A stretch of 34,093 bases of DNA from Clostridiales bacterium. Lineage in GTDB: Bacteria; Bacillota; Clostridia; Clostridiales; Clostridiaceae. How positions within the stretch are numbered: the first letter of the stretch is position 1; each line of letters begins with the position of its first letter. The stretch is from assembly GCA_017889345.1 (NCBI GenBank), contig JAGHEJ010000031.1, positions 1-34,093 on the forward strand, written 5' to 3'. The notes under the pieces were generated by a model, which was not told where the DNA came from, ran no database searches, and was given only the letters and a program-made list of their open reading frames with translations. Position numbers and translations under genes: made by a program. Below are positions 17,816-27,256 of this stretch, in pieces.

Positions 17816-18175
17816 TACTTGTTTTAATGAAAATATATTTCCGTCTTCATCGTAAAATTCTGTAAAAATTCCAAAGCCAGTATTTTCTGGTTCTTTTGTA
17901 AATTTAACACCTTTTGATGAAAGTTCTTCGTATATTTTTTGAATATCTTTTGTGAAGAAAGTAATTATACTTTCAGATTTTTGAGCATTTTCTCTTAAAG
18001 ATTTAGGATAAAGAACAATTGAAGTGTGGCTTCCTTTTGGAACAACTTCTAACCATAAATATTTTCCCATAGGTTGGCTACATTTAACTTCAAATCCAAC
18101 TTTTTCAGTCCAAAACTTTTTAGCTTTCTCTTGATCTTCAACAAATGTAAATATGTTACAAACATGATCTATCAT
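17813..18175 (-). CDS. VOC superfamily (glyoxalase/bleomycin-resistance-like) protein
   Basis: 120 residues, one complete two-module VOC fold. It begins MIDHVCNIFTFVEDQEKAKKFWTEKVGFEV, with the metal-site His at residue 4 and the FWTEKVGFE helix typical of the family. It continues with KYLWLEVVPKG and ends EFYDEDGNIFSLKQV. The last metal ligand, normally Glu near the C-terminal strand, is not evident in NIFSL, so metal-dependent catalysis is uncertain. Related proteins are often annotated as glyoxalases or fosfomycin/bleomycin-resistance-like without a known substrate. SD GGAGGGG before the ATG. The 235-base gap upstream (18176-18410) holds an 8-base inverted repeat. Confidence 0.88.
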   Translation of the reverse strand: MIDHVCNIFTFVEDQEKAKKFWTEKVGFEVKCSQPMGKYLWLEVVPKGSHTSIVLYPKSLRENAQKSESIITFFTKDIQKIYEELSSKGVKFTKEPENTGFGIFTEFYDEDGNIFSLKQV

Positions 18176-18209
18176 TTAAAACCCCTCCAATTAAAAAATA
18201 TTTAATTTT

Positions 18210-18254
18210 ATAATGACTTATAGTACAATTTTTTTCAATTTACCTGGTCATTAT
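18210..18254. repeat. Inverted repeat in the divergent promoter region
   Basis: ATAATGAC (18210-18217) and GTCATTAT (18247-18254) are perfect inverted 8-mers 29 bases apart, between the divergent VOC and helicase-like genes. They could form a two-site operator or occur by chance. No other structure is clear in 18176-18410. Confidence 0.35.
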
Positions 18255-18410
18255 TCAATTAATATTAAAAAAATTAATATATAGTTAATAAAAAATAGGA
18301 AAATTGAAAAAAATATTGTATACTTGAGTTAGTTTGAACAAATAAGGTTACAATATCAATAAAGGTATGATATTTAATTTTTTTATTTAATGAGTTAAAG
18401 GTGATAAAGT

Positions 18411-21400
18411 ATGGATGATAGTTTGAAAAAGTATCAAGAGGTATTAATCAATTTAACTTTGGAGAATAAGACGATATATTTAGATAAAATTGATAGAAAT
18501 AATTTTTTAGATTTACATGAATTTAAAAATTATAACAAGGAGTTATACGACTCTTTTATAAATTTTGTATTTGATGAGGAGATTGAGAAAGTAGAGTTAA
18601 TTTCAAATCCTCTTGAGTGGCAAAGTTTAGAGATACAAAGAATAAGGGAGAAATCTGAGCAAGAGAAATTGTGTAAATCAAATAGTGTTGATGATGATGA
18701 GTATAAAGATTTTTTAGAGGATTTTTATGTAAAAAAGGTTTCAAAGGAATTAGAAATTTTAAATAAAAATTACATCAATATGTTGAACATAAATTTTGAT
18801 TTAGAAGTTTTGTGCGGAAAGAAACAAGAACGAAATTTATATATTGGATATCCCTTTATAGAGGGATATATGGATATGCAGACTTATTTGAACATGCCAC
18901 TTTTTTTAATTCCTGTGAAAATATTTAATGAGAAAAATGCTTGGTACATACAGAAGAATTTTAATGATAAGGTTGAGATAAATAAATATTTGCTTCTTAT
19001 GATTGAAAAAATTATGAATAAGAAGATTGATATTAAAACGGAGTATGATTTTAATAAAGAATTTAAACGAGATGTTGTTTATTATGTTTTAGATCTTTTA
19101 AAGACATCAAATATTACTTTGAGTTTTGTATCAGGATTTTTAAATACAGGAATTGAAAAATTTTCTGGAAAATTAAGACCTTTAATTGATGGAAAACCTT
19201 ACATTAAAGTTAGAAATTTTATGATTGGTGGAAATTTTAAAACAATAGATGGATTTTTTAAAGAGTATGAAGAGTTAGATAATTGTAAAGAGCTAGGAAA
19301 TGTTGTAACTAGTTTTGTTAATGGAGAGAAGAAAGTTAATCAAAAAGATTTTAAACAAGAAGAGTTAAATAACAAGTTATATATAAAAGATACTCTTGAT
19401 TTTGCTCAACAGGAAGTTTTAAAAAGGAGCAACCATGAAGAAATTTCTGTAATTAATTCTCCGATTGGAACGGGAAAAATCACAACAATATCTAACTTTA
19501 TATTGGATAAGCTTGGTAGAAATAAAAAAGTGCTTGTGGTTTCTAAAAGCAATGATTCTCTTTTGGAAATAAATAAGCGATTGAAAAATATAGATTCTGT
19601 TATTATTAATTTAAACAAGAATGCAGATTTTTTAAATAAATTTAAGATTTCTTTAGAAGAAAATTTAAACAAGAATCTTGATGAAAATATTTTTGAAGAT
19701 TTTGAAAAGACAATTGAAAATATCGACAACGAATATAATTTTATAATTAAAGCTAATGAAATTTATAATAAAATGAGTAAATTTGGATTATCTCTTCAAG
19801 AAATGTATGAGTTAACTATGGGAATGAATGTGGCTAATGTTGATAGTGAATCCTTTAAAAAGTTTACTCAAAATAATCCTGTTTCTGGGTGTACTTTTAA
19901 TGAAATAGTTTGTGCCATAGATAAAATCAAAAATGGAAGTTTAATAGAACTGTTTATAAAATACAAACAATATTTAAACAAATATAAGATAATAGCCTTT
20001 GTTAGGGAAGATTTTGATATACACAAACGCGAAATTTATATTTCAAAACTTGAAGAGTTAAAAAATAAATATGAATTTGTGAAATTAAATATTGAGAAAA
20101 ATGATTGTAGTTTAAAGATTATAGAATTATTTTTAAATGGAGTTGTAAATAAAACTGAAATATTAAATGAAGCTAAGAAATTTGATAAGGATTATGAAAA
20201 GGAAGATCCTGTGGTCTTAAAAAATGAGAATGAGGGTTGGTTTAAAAATTTACAAATTTTTAAAGGTAAGAAATCTAAAGAAAAAATAAATGAACTTAGT
20301 AGTCATAAGGTTTTAACAAAAGCTGAGATTTATTATAAAGCAGTAAATAAAATGAATAAAGATATTTCATTTCTTGAAGAAATTTTAAAAGCGGAAAATT
20401 TTAAGTATGTGAAGGATAAAATATTTTCCTTTGAGGATATAACGGACTTTATACAAACTCTTTGTGAAATGCTTGAGTCATTTCATGATTTTTTAGGATT
20501 TATGCATCAAATACAAAAATTTGATAGCGTTTTAAAAGATATACTTGAGTATACTTATGACAATTCTATTAATGATGAAATGATGGAGCAAAACTTACAA
20601 AATATTTTGAAATATTCAATCATTATAAATATCATGAGAAGTCACAATAAATACGGCGATGAATTAATGCAATATAAATTCATAGATGATCACTTTGAAA
20701 ATCTTAGGGTACTTTTAAAAGATAGAAAAGATAAGGTTGAAGATTTTGTACTTAATAGAAATTTTAAATCCTTACAAAATTTTATGAAAAATAGTAAAAA
20801 TAGAATTTCTTTAGATGAGAATTTAAAATGGGAAGATTTTGATTTAAAAACTTTTATAGAGAATCATACAAAAACTTCTTTGAAGGTATTGCCATGTTTT
20901 CTTATGAATTATAAAAATATTTCAGGTATTCTTCCTTTAGTTTATAAAATGTTTGATTATGTAGTAATTGAAGATGGTCATAATTATGAAATTCCTGAGA
21001 TTTTACCAACTCTTTATAGAGGTAAACACATAGTTGTATTTGGGGATAATAATCAGATAGATTTTAAAAATAAGATATATAACTTGATTTCATCTTCTAA
21101 TCAAAGTGATTTTATAGTAGATAACTTCTTTAGTTTTCTAGTTTCAAAATACGATGTAGTAAATTTAAAATATTCCTACTTAAATAAATCCTATATTTTA
21201 AGGGACATATCAAATGTACTTTTTGATAGCTCTTCTATAATAAATCCTCCAAGTTTATTTAAATTTGAGAATTTGGAAAATCCTTTTGAAATATTTAAAA
21301 TTAATTCAAAGGTTATAGATGGAGTTAATAGAAATGAAGCAGAGTTTGTTATAGGATTGTTATACGATACTTTGAAAAATAAAAAATTTGAAGAATCAGT

Positions 21401-22295
21401 TGGAATTATAACATTAAATAAAGCTCACAATGATTTAATTTTAGAAATTTTAGAGGAAAAACTAAAGTTAGATGAAGAATTTAGTTTACTTTATTATAGA
21501 GAGTGTAGAAAATATTCAAACACCTTAAGAGATGGAATTTATATTAAAAATATTGGGGATATTTCTTATGAGAAAAGAGATATAGTTATCTTCTCATTAG
21601 GAGGAGGATTCTCAGTAGATGGGAATTTTGAAATTAATTTTAGTGAGCTTGAAGAGGTTAAGGGATACAATCATCTTAAAATATTTTCCCAAATACCTAT
21701 AAGAAAAGTTAAAGTGGTTTCTTCGTTTAATTTTAATGAATTAGATTTCAAAGATTATGATAATGAAAATATAAATATTTTGAAAAAATATTTATACTAT
21801 GCGAATTTATTATCTTTAGAAAAATTTCATGAAGTTTCAAAAGAGTTATACGGAAATGATAAAAATGGTATTAATAATGAAGATATTTTATGTGATATAC
21901 AAAGAAGATTAATGAAGCTTCAAATAGTTGCTGAAAGAAATGTTGGAAATGATTCTTATAAATTTGATCTTGGAATTTATGATAAGGAATTAAAAAGGTA
22001 TGTATTATTTATAGATATTGATGGAAGACTTAATAAAAAGTTTGAAAATAGTTTAGAAAGAGATATTGAATCGGTTATGTATTTTAATAAATTTGGATTC
22101 AATGTACTTAAAATTTGGAATAAAGATTTGTGGAGTAATTTAGATACTCAAATAAAAGAGATTGTTGACAGATACAATTTTATTAAGAAGAGTATTAAAA
22201 ATAGTGAGAATAATAAACAGGAATTAATATCAAAATTTCTAGGAGTTTTAAACAAACATAGAGAAGATTTAATTCAAAATAAGGTTTCTAAATAG
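18411..22295 (+). CDS. Large SF1 helicase / Vsr-like nuclease family protein with degenerate motifs
   Basis: 1294 residues. Residues ~140-170 (YIGYPFIEGYMDMQTYLNMP, then LFLIPVKI) match the N-terminal region of large standalone helicase-nuclease proteins (AAA_11/AAA_12 type). The first ATPase core has a Walker A-like S-P-I-G-T-G-K-I (351-357, Lys356; Thr/Ser replaced by Ile) after a Q-motif-like AQQEVL. Motif II reads FDYVVIEDGHN (Glu854-Asp855 instead of Asp-Glu) and motif III reads GDNNQI (878-883). A motif V-like ISYEKRDIVIFSL follows, but no canonical TRAR motif VI. Residues ~1165-1260 resemble the MTES_1575/Vsr-like endonuclease: KFDLGIYD, then FIDIDG where IECDG is usual. SD AAAGGTGATA. 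It ends in its own terminator, upstream of essC. Probably a pseudo-helicase; role unknown, ancestry perhaps in defence or DNA repair. Confidence 0.72.
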   Translation: MDDSLKKYQEVLINLTLENKTIYLDKIDRNNFLDLHEFKNYNKELYDSFINFVFDEEIEKVELISNPLEWQSLEIQRIREKSEQEKLCKSNSVDDDEYKDFLEDFYVKKVSKELEILNKNYINMLNINFDLEVLCGKKQERNLYIGYPFIEGYMDMQTYLNMPLFLIPVKIFNEKNAWYIQKNFNDKVEINKYLLLMIEKIMNKKIDIKTEYDFNKEFKRDVVYYVLDLLKTSNITLSFVSGFLNTGIEKFSGKLRPLIDGKPYIKVRNFMIGGNFKTIDGFFKEYEELDNCKELGNVVTSFVNGEKKVNQKDFKQEELNNKLYIKDTLDFAQQEVLKRSNHEEISVINSPIGTGKITTISNFILDKLGRNKKVLVVSKSNDSLLEINKRLKNIDSVIINLNKNADFLNKFKISLEENLNKNLDENIFEDFEKTIENIDNEYNFIIKANEIYNKMSKFGLSLQEMYELTMGMNVANVDSESFKKFTQNNPVSGCTFNEIVCAIDKIKNGSLIELFIKYKQYLNKYKIIAFVREDFDIHKREIYISKLEELKNKYEFVKLNIEKNDCSLKIIELFLNGVVNKTEILNEAKKFDKDYEKEDPVVLKNENEGWFKNLQIFKGKKSKEKINELSSHKVLTKAEIYYKAVNKMNKDISFLEEILKAENFKYVKDKIFSFEDITDFIQTLCEMLESFHDFLGFMHQIQKFDSVLKDILEYTYDNSINDEMMEQNLQNILKYSIIINIMRSHNKYGDELMQYKFIDDHFENLRVLLKDRKDKVEDFVLNRNFKSLQNFMKNSKNRISLDENLKWEDFDLKTFIENHTKTSLKVLPCFLMNYKNISGILPLVYKMFDYVVIEDGHNYEIPEILPTLYRGKHIVVFGDNNQIDFKNKIYNLISSSNQSDFIVDNFFSFLVSKYDVVNLKYSYLNKSYILRDISNVLFDSSSIINPPSLFKFENLENPFEIFKINSKVIDGVNRNEAEFVIGLLYDTLKNKKFEESVGIITLNKAHNDLILEILEEKLKLDEEFSLLYYRECRKYSNTLRDGIYIKNIGDISYEKRDIVIFSLGGGFSVDGNFEINFSELEEVKGYNHLKIFSQIPIRKVKVVSSFNFNELDFKDYDNENINILKKYLYYANLLSLEKFHEVSKELYGNDKNGINNEDILCDIQRRLMKLQIVAERNVGNDSYKFDLGIYDKELKRYVLFIDIDGRLNKKFENSLERDIESVMYFNKFGFNVLKIWNKDLWSNLDTQIKEIVDRYNFIKKSIKNSENNKQELISKFLGVLNKHREDLIQNKVSK

Positions 22296-22327
22296 AGAAG
22301 GTGAAAAGATCCTTCTCTATTTTTTAT
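22292..22327 (+). terminator. Intrinsic terminator after the helicase-like gene
   Basis: ATAGAGAAGG (22292-22301) pairs perfectly with CCTTCTCTAT (22311-22320) across a 9-base loop, followed by T residues. The left arm includes the stop codon. It separates the helicase-like gene from essC. Confidence 0.88.
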
Positions 22328-22415
22328 GACTAAGTGTATTTGAAATATTGAATGGATTTACGATATATGTTAATATAATGTGTACAAAGTATTGATAAAC
22401 TTTTAAGAGGGGATT

Positions 22416-25400
22416 ATGAAAAAAATAAAGATTTATTTGTTTTGCAAAGACAAGTTAATTGAATGGGAGATAGATAAGTCTCAAAATGAAAGTGTTCAGT
22501 TTACGTTAGATAAATGCAGTACACTTTTTGCTAGAGATTATACTATTTCATTTGAATGTGAAAATGGGTTTTATAAAGTGATTTCAACGGAAGATTTTGT
22601 ATTTAACCATAAGGATCAGAATGTAGATTTTAAATTTATATCTGATGGGGATATTTTAATTTGTAATTTTTTGTATGAAAATTCTAAGATTATTTTGTTT
22701 GTGCAATTTGAAGATGTTTATAGTTCGATTTTTTATAAGTTTTCTACCAAAGATCTAAGAGAAATTAAAATTGGTAAAGCTAATACAAATGATATTGTTT
22801 ATGATAATCCAAATGTTCTTGATTCTCATGTTGTGATTAGAATCAAAGAAAATAATGGGGTAGAAATTTATTTTGGTGCAATTGGGTGTTATGTGAATCA
22901 AACTAAATGCACAACAAATGAAATTAAATTTGGGGATGTAATTTTTGTTTATGGTCTTAAGTGTGTTTATTTGGGAAATTATATTGCAATAAATAATCCA
23001 AATAGAAATGTTTATACAGAGCTTCCAATTATAAATAGTGAAGAAGAGATTGAAGAATTACCTAAGAGAAATTTTATAAATTTTAGAAGCGATATTATGG
23101 ATAGACAAAAAATGTATGCAGATTTTGATGAAAAGAAAACTGTTGTTGTAAATCCACCTAATATTGATTTAAATTTTCCAAGGAAATTATTATTCTTCTT
23201 TGAAATACCGAGTATTATAGTCGCTCTTATAGTTAGTTTTATTGGAATTGTTCTTAGGGATAATGTTGTTTTAATTTCTGGGGTAGCTATTTTTGGAATT
23301 TCGATAGTTATTTATATGATTTTAATTTTTTCAGACAAATCAAAAGTGTCTAAGAAAATGGAAGATTATAATAAATATTTGGGCAACCAGTTTAAAGAAA
23401 TAACCGTAATAAAAGAAGATAGAGTTAGAGCACTTCTTAGAAGATATCCAAAAACGATTGATTGTTATAAGACAGTTACTGAAATGAATGGGATGCTTTG
23501 GGAAAGAGAAATTTCTGATAAAGATTTTTTGGTTTTATCAATTGGACAAGGAACTTTAAATTTTGATAATCTCATTTTAAATGCAGAGAGAGCTTCAAAT
23601 TTTTCAGAAGATCATGAGCTTTATAAAAATTATGAAAATGTATTGAAAAGTTTTAAGACAATAAAGAAAGCTCCAATAACTATTCCTCTTAAGGAAATAA
23701 ATAAGCTTTCTCTTGTTGGTGATATGAGTATGCTCTATGATGTTGTTAAGAATTTTTTAGTTCAAATGACGACACTTCATTCTTATAAAGATTTAAGAAT
23801 TGGATTTATATATTCAAAAGAGCATAGCAAAAATTTAAATTATATAAAAGAGATTCCTCATGTTTATTCTCATAAAAGAGATTTTAGATATGTTGCTTCA
23901 ACAAATGAGGAGCTTATAGATTTAATTTATAATCTTAAAAATCTAATTTCAGAGAGAGAAGCAATTTTATGTGAAAATAAAAATTATACATTTGATACAA
24001 GCTATGTAATTTTTATATTCTACGATTTCTCTTTATCATTAGATTCATTTTTAAGCTATATCAAAAAGGTTGATAAGAGAATTGATGTGTCTTTTGTTTT
24101 TATAACAATAGATAGTAAAAATGTTCCTACTTCATTTAAATATATTCTTGATATTGGAGATGAAAAGCAAACATTATATAAAGTCAAGGATAACGATATT
24201 AAGAAAAAAGTCTTTTCTCATGATTATAGACAAGTTTCCAATCTTATGGATATAGATAAATTTGTTAATGCTTTATCAAATATAAAATTATTAAGTGAAA
24301 ATGATAGAATTAAAAAGTTTGATAATAAATCAATTTTAGATTTATACAGGATTAAAAAAGTAGAAGAACTTTCTATATTTGAAAGATGGAATAAAAATAA
24401 CTTAGTTAATATAAGAGAAATACCTATAGGACTTAAAGATAATAATGGAATTTTCTCTTTAAATATTCATGCAAAACATAATGGACCTAATGGAATTATA
24501 CTTGGGGAATCTGGTACTGGAAAGACGGAATTTTTAAAGAGTTTAATTTTAAGTTATGGAATAAATTTTCATCCAGATAAATTTAAATTTATAATTTTAA
24601 AATCTAACTACAATATTTTGTTAAATCTATTTATAAATATGCCTCATGTTATGGAGATTTTAGACAAGGATAATGAGGGAGAGAGAAATAGATTAATTCT
24701 TCTTATAAAAAATGAAATAAGTAAGAGGCAGGCAATTTTTAGTAGCTTAAAAGTTGGAGATATTAGTTCTTATTTAAATGTGTATGAGAATTATGCAAAT
24801 ACGAGCGTAATTTCACATATTGCAATTATAATTGATGATGTTGTGATGGAAGATAGAGAATTTATTAAAGAACTTGTAAATTTATATTCTTCAATGTCTA
24901 TAGTTGGAATTCACATTATTGTTTCAACAAATAAGCCTCAATTATTTATTGAAGAGAAAGATTCTCTTTTATCTAAGTTTAATTTTAGAGTGTGTTTTAG
25001 ACTGGATAACATAAAAGATATGTTTACGATTATGGAAGATGAAAATGTTTCGAATCCAAAACACTCAGGACTTTTTAATGTTAAGTTTGTAGATTTAGAT
25101 TTATATAAAGATGTTGAAGTTGCATTTTCAAATGTTGAATATGAAATGGAAAATGATGATGAAAACTTAGAGATGGTTAATAACTGCGGAGTTGTAACTA
25201 AGAAAGTAAGTAGAATAGTTTACTTTGAAGATTCACTAACTCAACAGGGAGCTATTATTGAAAAAATAAATGAAATTTCTAGAGAAATGGGAATAGTTAC
25301 TTCTTCAATTTTTAATTCATCACTTAGGTATTTAAATCTACATGATTTAGTTGGATATTCAAGTAATTTTAATGGATTTATGTGGTGCGATTCAAAAAAT

Positions 25401-26900
25401 AAACTTTCTGCATCAATTGGAATTATTGATGATCCAAAATATCAAATACAACGATTTTTAAGTGTTGACTTTAAAAGTTTTGGGAATTTGTTTATATATG
25501 GAGCACCTGGAACAGGAAAAAGTACTGCTATAAAAACTTTGGTGTATTCTTTGTGTTGCGAATATAAACCAAATTATTTAAATGTATATATGGTTGATAT
25601 TAATACGAGAAGTATGGATTATTTTGGATACGCTCCTCATGTAAAAGATGTGGCTTATAACAGACAAGAAACAAATACTTTATTTAAAAAAGTTTTAGAG
25701 GAGTTTGAGTTAAGGAAGAAAATTTTTGAAAATTTAGATATCTCTTCTATTGAAGGTTATGAGTTAAAGACAGGAGAAAAACTTCCATATGTAGTTTTAA
25801 TTATTGATAGTCTTCAAGATATTGAAAATAGAACTTGGGATTATACAAACTTTATAAAGATGATTGCTAGAGATGGAAATTCTTATGGAATATTTGTATG
25901 TATAACTTCAAGTGAATATGGAGATGTTGAAGTAAAATTATCAGAGTACTTTAACAATAAACTTGTTTTAAGATTAAATGATGATTCTCTTTACAAAAAA
26001 ATTCTTGGAGAGGAATGTAGTTTAGGTTATAAATATAAAGGACGTGGATTTATGCGTTACATTGATTCTCGAGGAAGTAGAATTTTAGAGTTTCAAGTAG
26101 CGATGCCAATGGATTGTGAAAATGATGTTGATTTAAATACTAAACTTAAATCTTTATTTATTCAAATGAATGATATAAATGGAAGAATTTATGAATCTTC
26201 AGATATAAGAAATGCTCTTGAAAAAGAAGATATTAATCAAATTGAACTTGGTGAGAATTGTTCACTTCTTGAGGAAGAAAATGTGGATAAACAAAATGAA
26301 AATGAAAATTCTAGAGATAATTTTGAAAACCAAAGTTTAAGTGAAATAATAAATGATTTTGAAGCTTTACCTAAGAGTATATGCGTGGTACACTACAATA
26401 TAAAAACAGAAATTGTTATGAATAACATTTTAGATACTTTAAATTCAAGAGGATATAAATGTTATTTAATGGATATATTTGGGGATAAGTTAAATTATTT
26501 TCATAAAGATAAATTTAATTTGTGTATATATGATGAGGAAAAATTAGGTAAATTTATTAGATGGATAAGTGAAGTAATAAATCATAGAAGTCAAAAGGAA
26601 TTTGATTTATTAGATGAAGAAAAGCTTTGTATATTTATACCTGAGATAGATGAATTTTTAAGAATGTTTGATGAAGAAACCCTTTCGGTTATAGAAGATA
26701 TTTTCAGAAAATCTGAGAATCTAGGAATTCATTTCATAATTTCTATAAATAAGAAAAGTGATATAGGAAATAAATGTATTGAAATTTTAGATTTGTTATT
26801 AAAGGATGCACTTACAATTCTACTTAATTTTGAAAATGATTTAAATGAGGAAGCTTTTGCTTTATATAAATCTGAAAAGATTTTAATAAAGATAGATTAA
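22416..26900 (+). CDS. essC: Type VII secretion ATPase EssC/YukBA (FtsK/SpoIIIE family)
   Basis: Membrane motor of Firmicutes type VII secretion. 1494 residues with the full EssC layout: two N-terminal FHA-like modules (the second at ~118-208, IGKANTNDIVYDN … LDSHVVIRI), two membrane helices (~258-310), then three FtsK-like domains. D1 has Walker A GESGTGKTE (Lys703) and Walker B IIIDD (Asp807). D2 has GAPGTGKST (Lys1035) and LIIDS (Asp1131). D3 (~1318-1490) lacks a recognisable Walker A, which is common in EssC. An acidic, Asn/Glu-rich linker joins D2 and D3. SD AAGAGGGGAT; a TATAAT lies at 22374-22379 but without a good -35. Followed after 20 bases by the EsaB-like gene. Substrate and partner genes are not in the window. 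Confidence 0.93.
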   Translation: MKKIKIYLFCKDKLIEWEIDKSQNESVQFTLDKCSTLFARDYTISFECENGFYKVISTEDFVFNHKDQNVDFKFISDGDILICNFLYENSKIILFVQFEDVYSSIFYKFSTKDLREIKIGKANTNDIVYDNPNVLDSHVVIRIKENNGVEIYFGAIGCYVNQTKCTTNEIKFGDVIFVYGLKCVYLGNYIAINNPNRNVYTELPIINSEEEIEELPKRNFINFRSDIMDRQKMYADFDEKKTVVVNPPNIDLNFPRKLLFFFEIPSIIVALIVSFIGIVLRDNVVLISGVAIFGISIVIYMILIFSDKSKVSKKMEDYNKYLGNQFKEITVIKEDRVRALLRRYPKTIDCYKTVTEMNGMLWEREISDKDFLVLSIGQGTLNFDNLILNAERASNFSEDHELYKNYENVLKSFKTIKKAPITIPLKEINKLSLVGDMSMLYDVVKNFLVQMTTLHSYKDLRIGFIYSKEHSKNLNYIKEIPHVYSHKRDFRYVASTNEELIDLIYNLKNLISEREAILCENKNYTFDTSYVIFIFYDFSLSLDSFLSYIKKVDKRIDVSFVFITIDSKNVPTSFKYILDIGDEKQTLYKVKDNDIKKKVFSHDYRQVSNLMDIDKFVNALSNIKLLSENDRIKKFDNKSILDLYRIKKVEELSIFERWNKNNLVNIREIPIGLKDNNGIFSLNIHAKHNGPNGIILGESGTGKTEFLKSLILSYGINFHPDKFKFIILKSNYNILLNLFINMPHVMEILDKDNEGERNRLILLIKNEISKRQAIFSSLKVGDISSYLNVYENYANTSVISHIAIIIDDVVMEDREFIKELVNLYSSMSIVGIHIIVSTNKPQLFIEEKDSLLSKFNFRVCFRLDNIKDMFTIMEDENVSNPKHSGLFNVKFVDLDLYKDVEVAFSNVEYEMENDDENLEMVNNCGVVTKKVSRIVYFEDSLTQQGAIIEKINEISREMGIVTSSIFNSSLRYLNLHDLVGYSSNFNGFMWCDSKNKLSASIGIIDDPKYQIQRFLSVDFKSFGNLFIYGAPGTGKSTAIKTLVYSLCCEYKPNYLNVYMVDINTRSMDYFGYAPHVKDVAYNRQETNTLFKKVLEEFELRKKIFENLDISSIEGYELKTGEKLPYVVLIIDSLQDIENRTWDYTNFIKMIARDGNSYGIFVCITSSEYGDVEVKLSEYFNNKLVLRLNDDSLYKKILGEECSLGYKYKGRGFMRYIDSRGSRILEFQVAMPMDCENDVDLNTKLKSLFIQMNDINGRIYESSDIRNALEKEDINQIELGENCSLLEEENVDKQNENENSRDNFENQSLSEIINDFEALPKSICVVHYNIKTEIVMNNILDTLNSRGYKCYLMDIFGDKLNYFHKDKFNLCIYDEEKLGKFIRWISEVINHRSQKEFDLLDEEKLCIFIPEIDEFLRMFDEETLSVIEDIFRKSENLGIHFIISINKKSDIGNKCIEILDLLLKDALTILLNFENDLNEEAFALYKSEKILIKID

Positions 26901-26920
26901 ATTTATTGGGAGCAGGTTAT

Positions 26921-27166
26921 ATGGTTTATATACAAATTTATATTCCGGATAGAAATAGGGTTTATGATTTTAAAGTGTCCACACAAATTAATATTTTAAC
27001 TTTAAAAAGTTTAGTGGTGGAAGCTGTTTATAATTTGAAATATGAAAAAGATGATATAAGACAAAATTATTTGTTATTAGATTTTAAAGAGCATAAAAGA
27101 TTAAATGATGATTTGACAATAGAGGATTATTCTATTTATAATGGAGAAAAATTTTTATTAATATAA
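26921..27166 (+). CDS. esaB: YukD/EsaB-like ubiquitin-fold protein of the type VII secretion locus
   Basis: 81 residues, close to the ~80 of YukD/EsaB. It starts MVYIQIYIPDRNRVYDFKVS, the two opening beta strands of a ubiquitin fold. The pattern continues with a central helix (TLKSLVVEAVYNLKY) and a closing LNDDLTIEDYSIYNGEKFLLI, where the D-x-x-I-x-x-Y-x-x-x-x-G order matches ubiquitin-like proteins. It has no C-terminal Gly-Gly, so no conjugation is implied. EsaB is a soluble factor needed by staphylococcal type VII secretion. ATG 26921 is chosen because GGGAG lies eight bases upstream; the in-frame TTG at 26906 would contain that SD. Co-transcribed with essC and closed by a terminator. Confidence 0.88.
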   Translation: MVYIQIYIPDRNRVYDFKVSTQINILTLKSLVVEAVYNLKYEKDDIRQNYLLLDFKEHKRLNDDLTIEDYSIYNGEKFLLI

Positions 27167-27173
27167 GACTTAT

Positions 27174-27216
27174 AAAAAGCATGCTAAAGTTTAAAAAGCA
27201 TGCTTTTTATTTTTAA
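27174..27216 (+). terminator. Intrinsic terminator closing the essC-esaB operon
   Basis: AAAAAGCATGCT (27174-27185) pairs with AGCATGCTTTTT (27197-27208), 12 base pairs with an 11-base loop, followed by ATTTTT. Confidence 0.9.
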
Positions 27217-27256
27217 ATCATAAAATTAAATGTTAGTCTTATTTTTAGGGGGAATA

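Noticed and set aside
22340-22379. Full sigma-A promoter upstream of essC
   Set aside because: TATAAT (22374-22379) is good, but the TTG-type -35 candidates give spacers of 20 bases or more, so no confident promoter is annotated.
18176-27256. A WXG100 (EsxA-like) gene hidden in gaps around essC
   Set aside because: All gaps are shorter than ~240 bases and none has a ~100-codon frame with an SD and a W-x-G motif.
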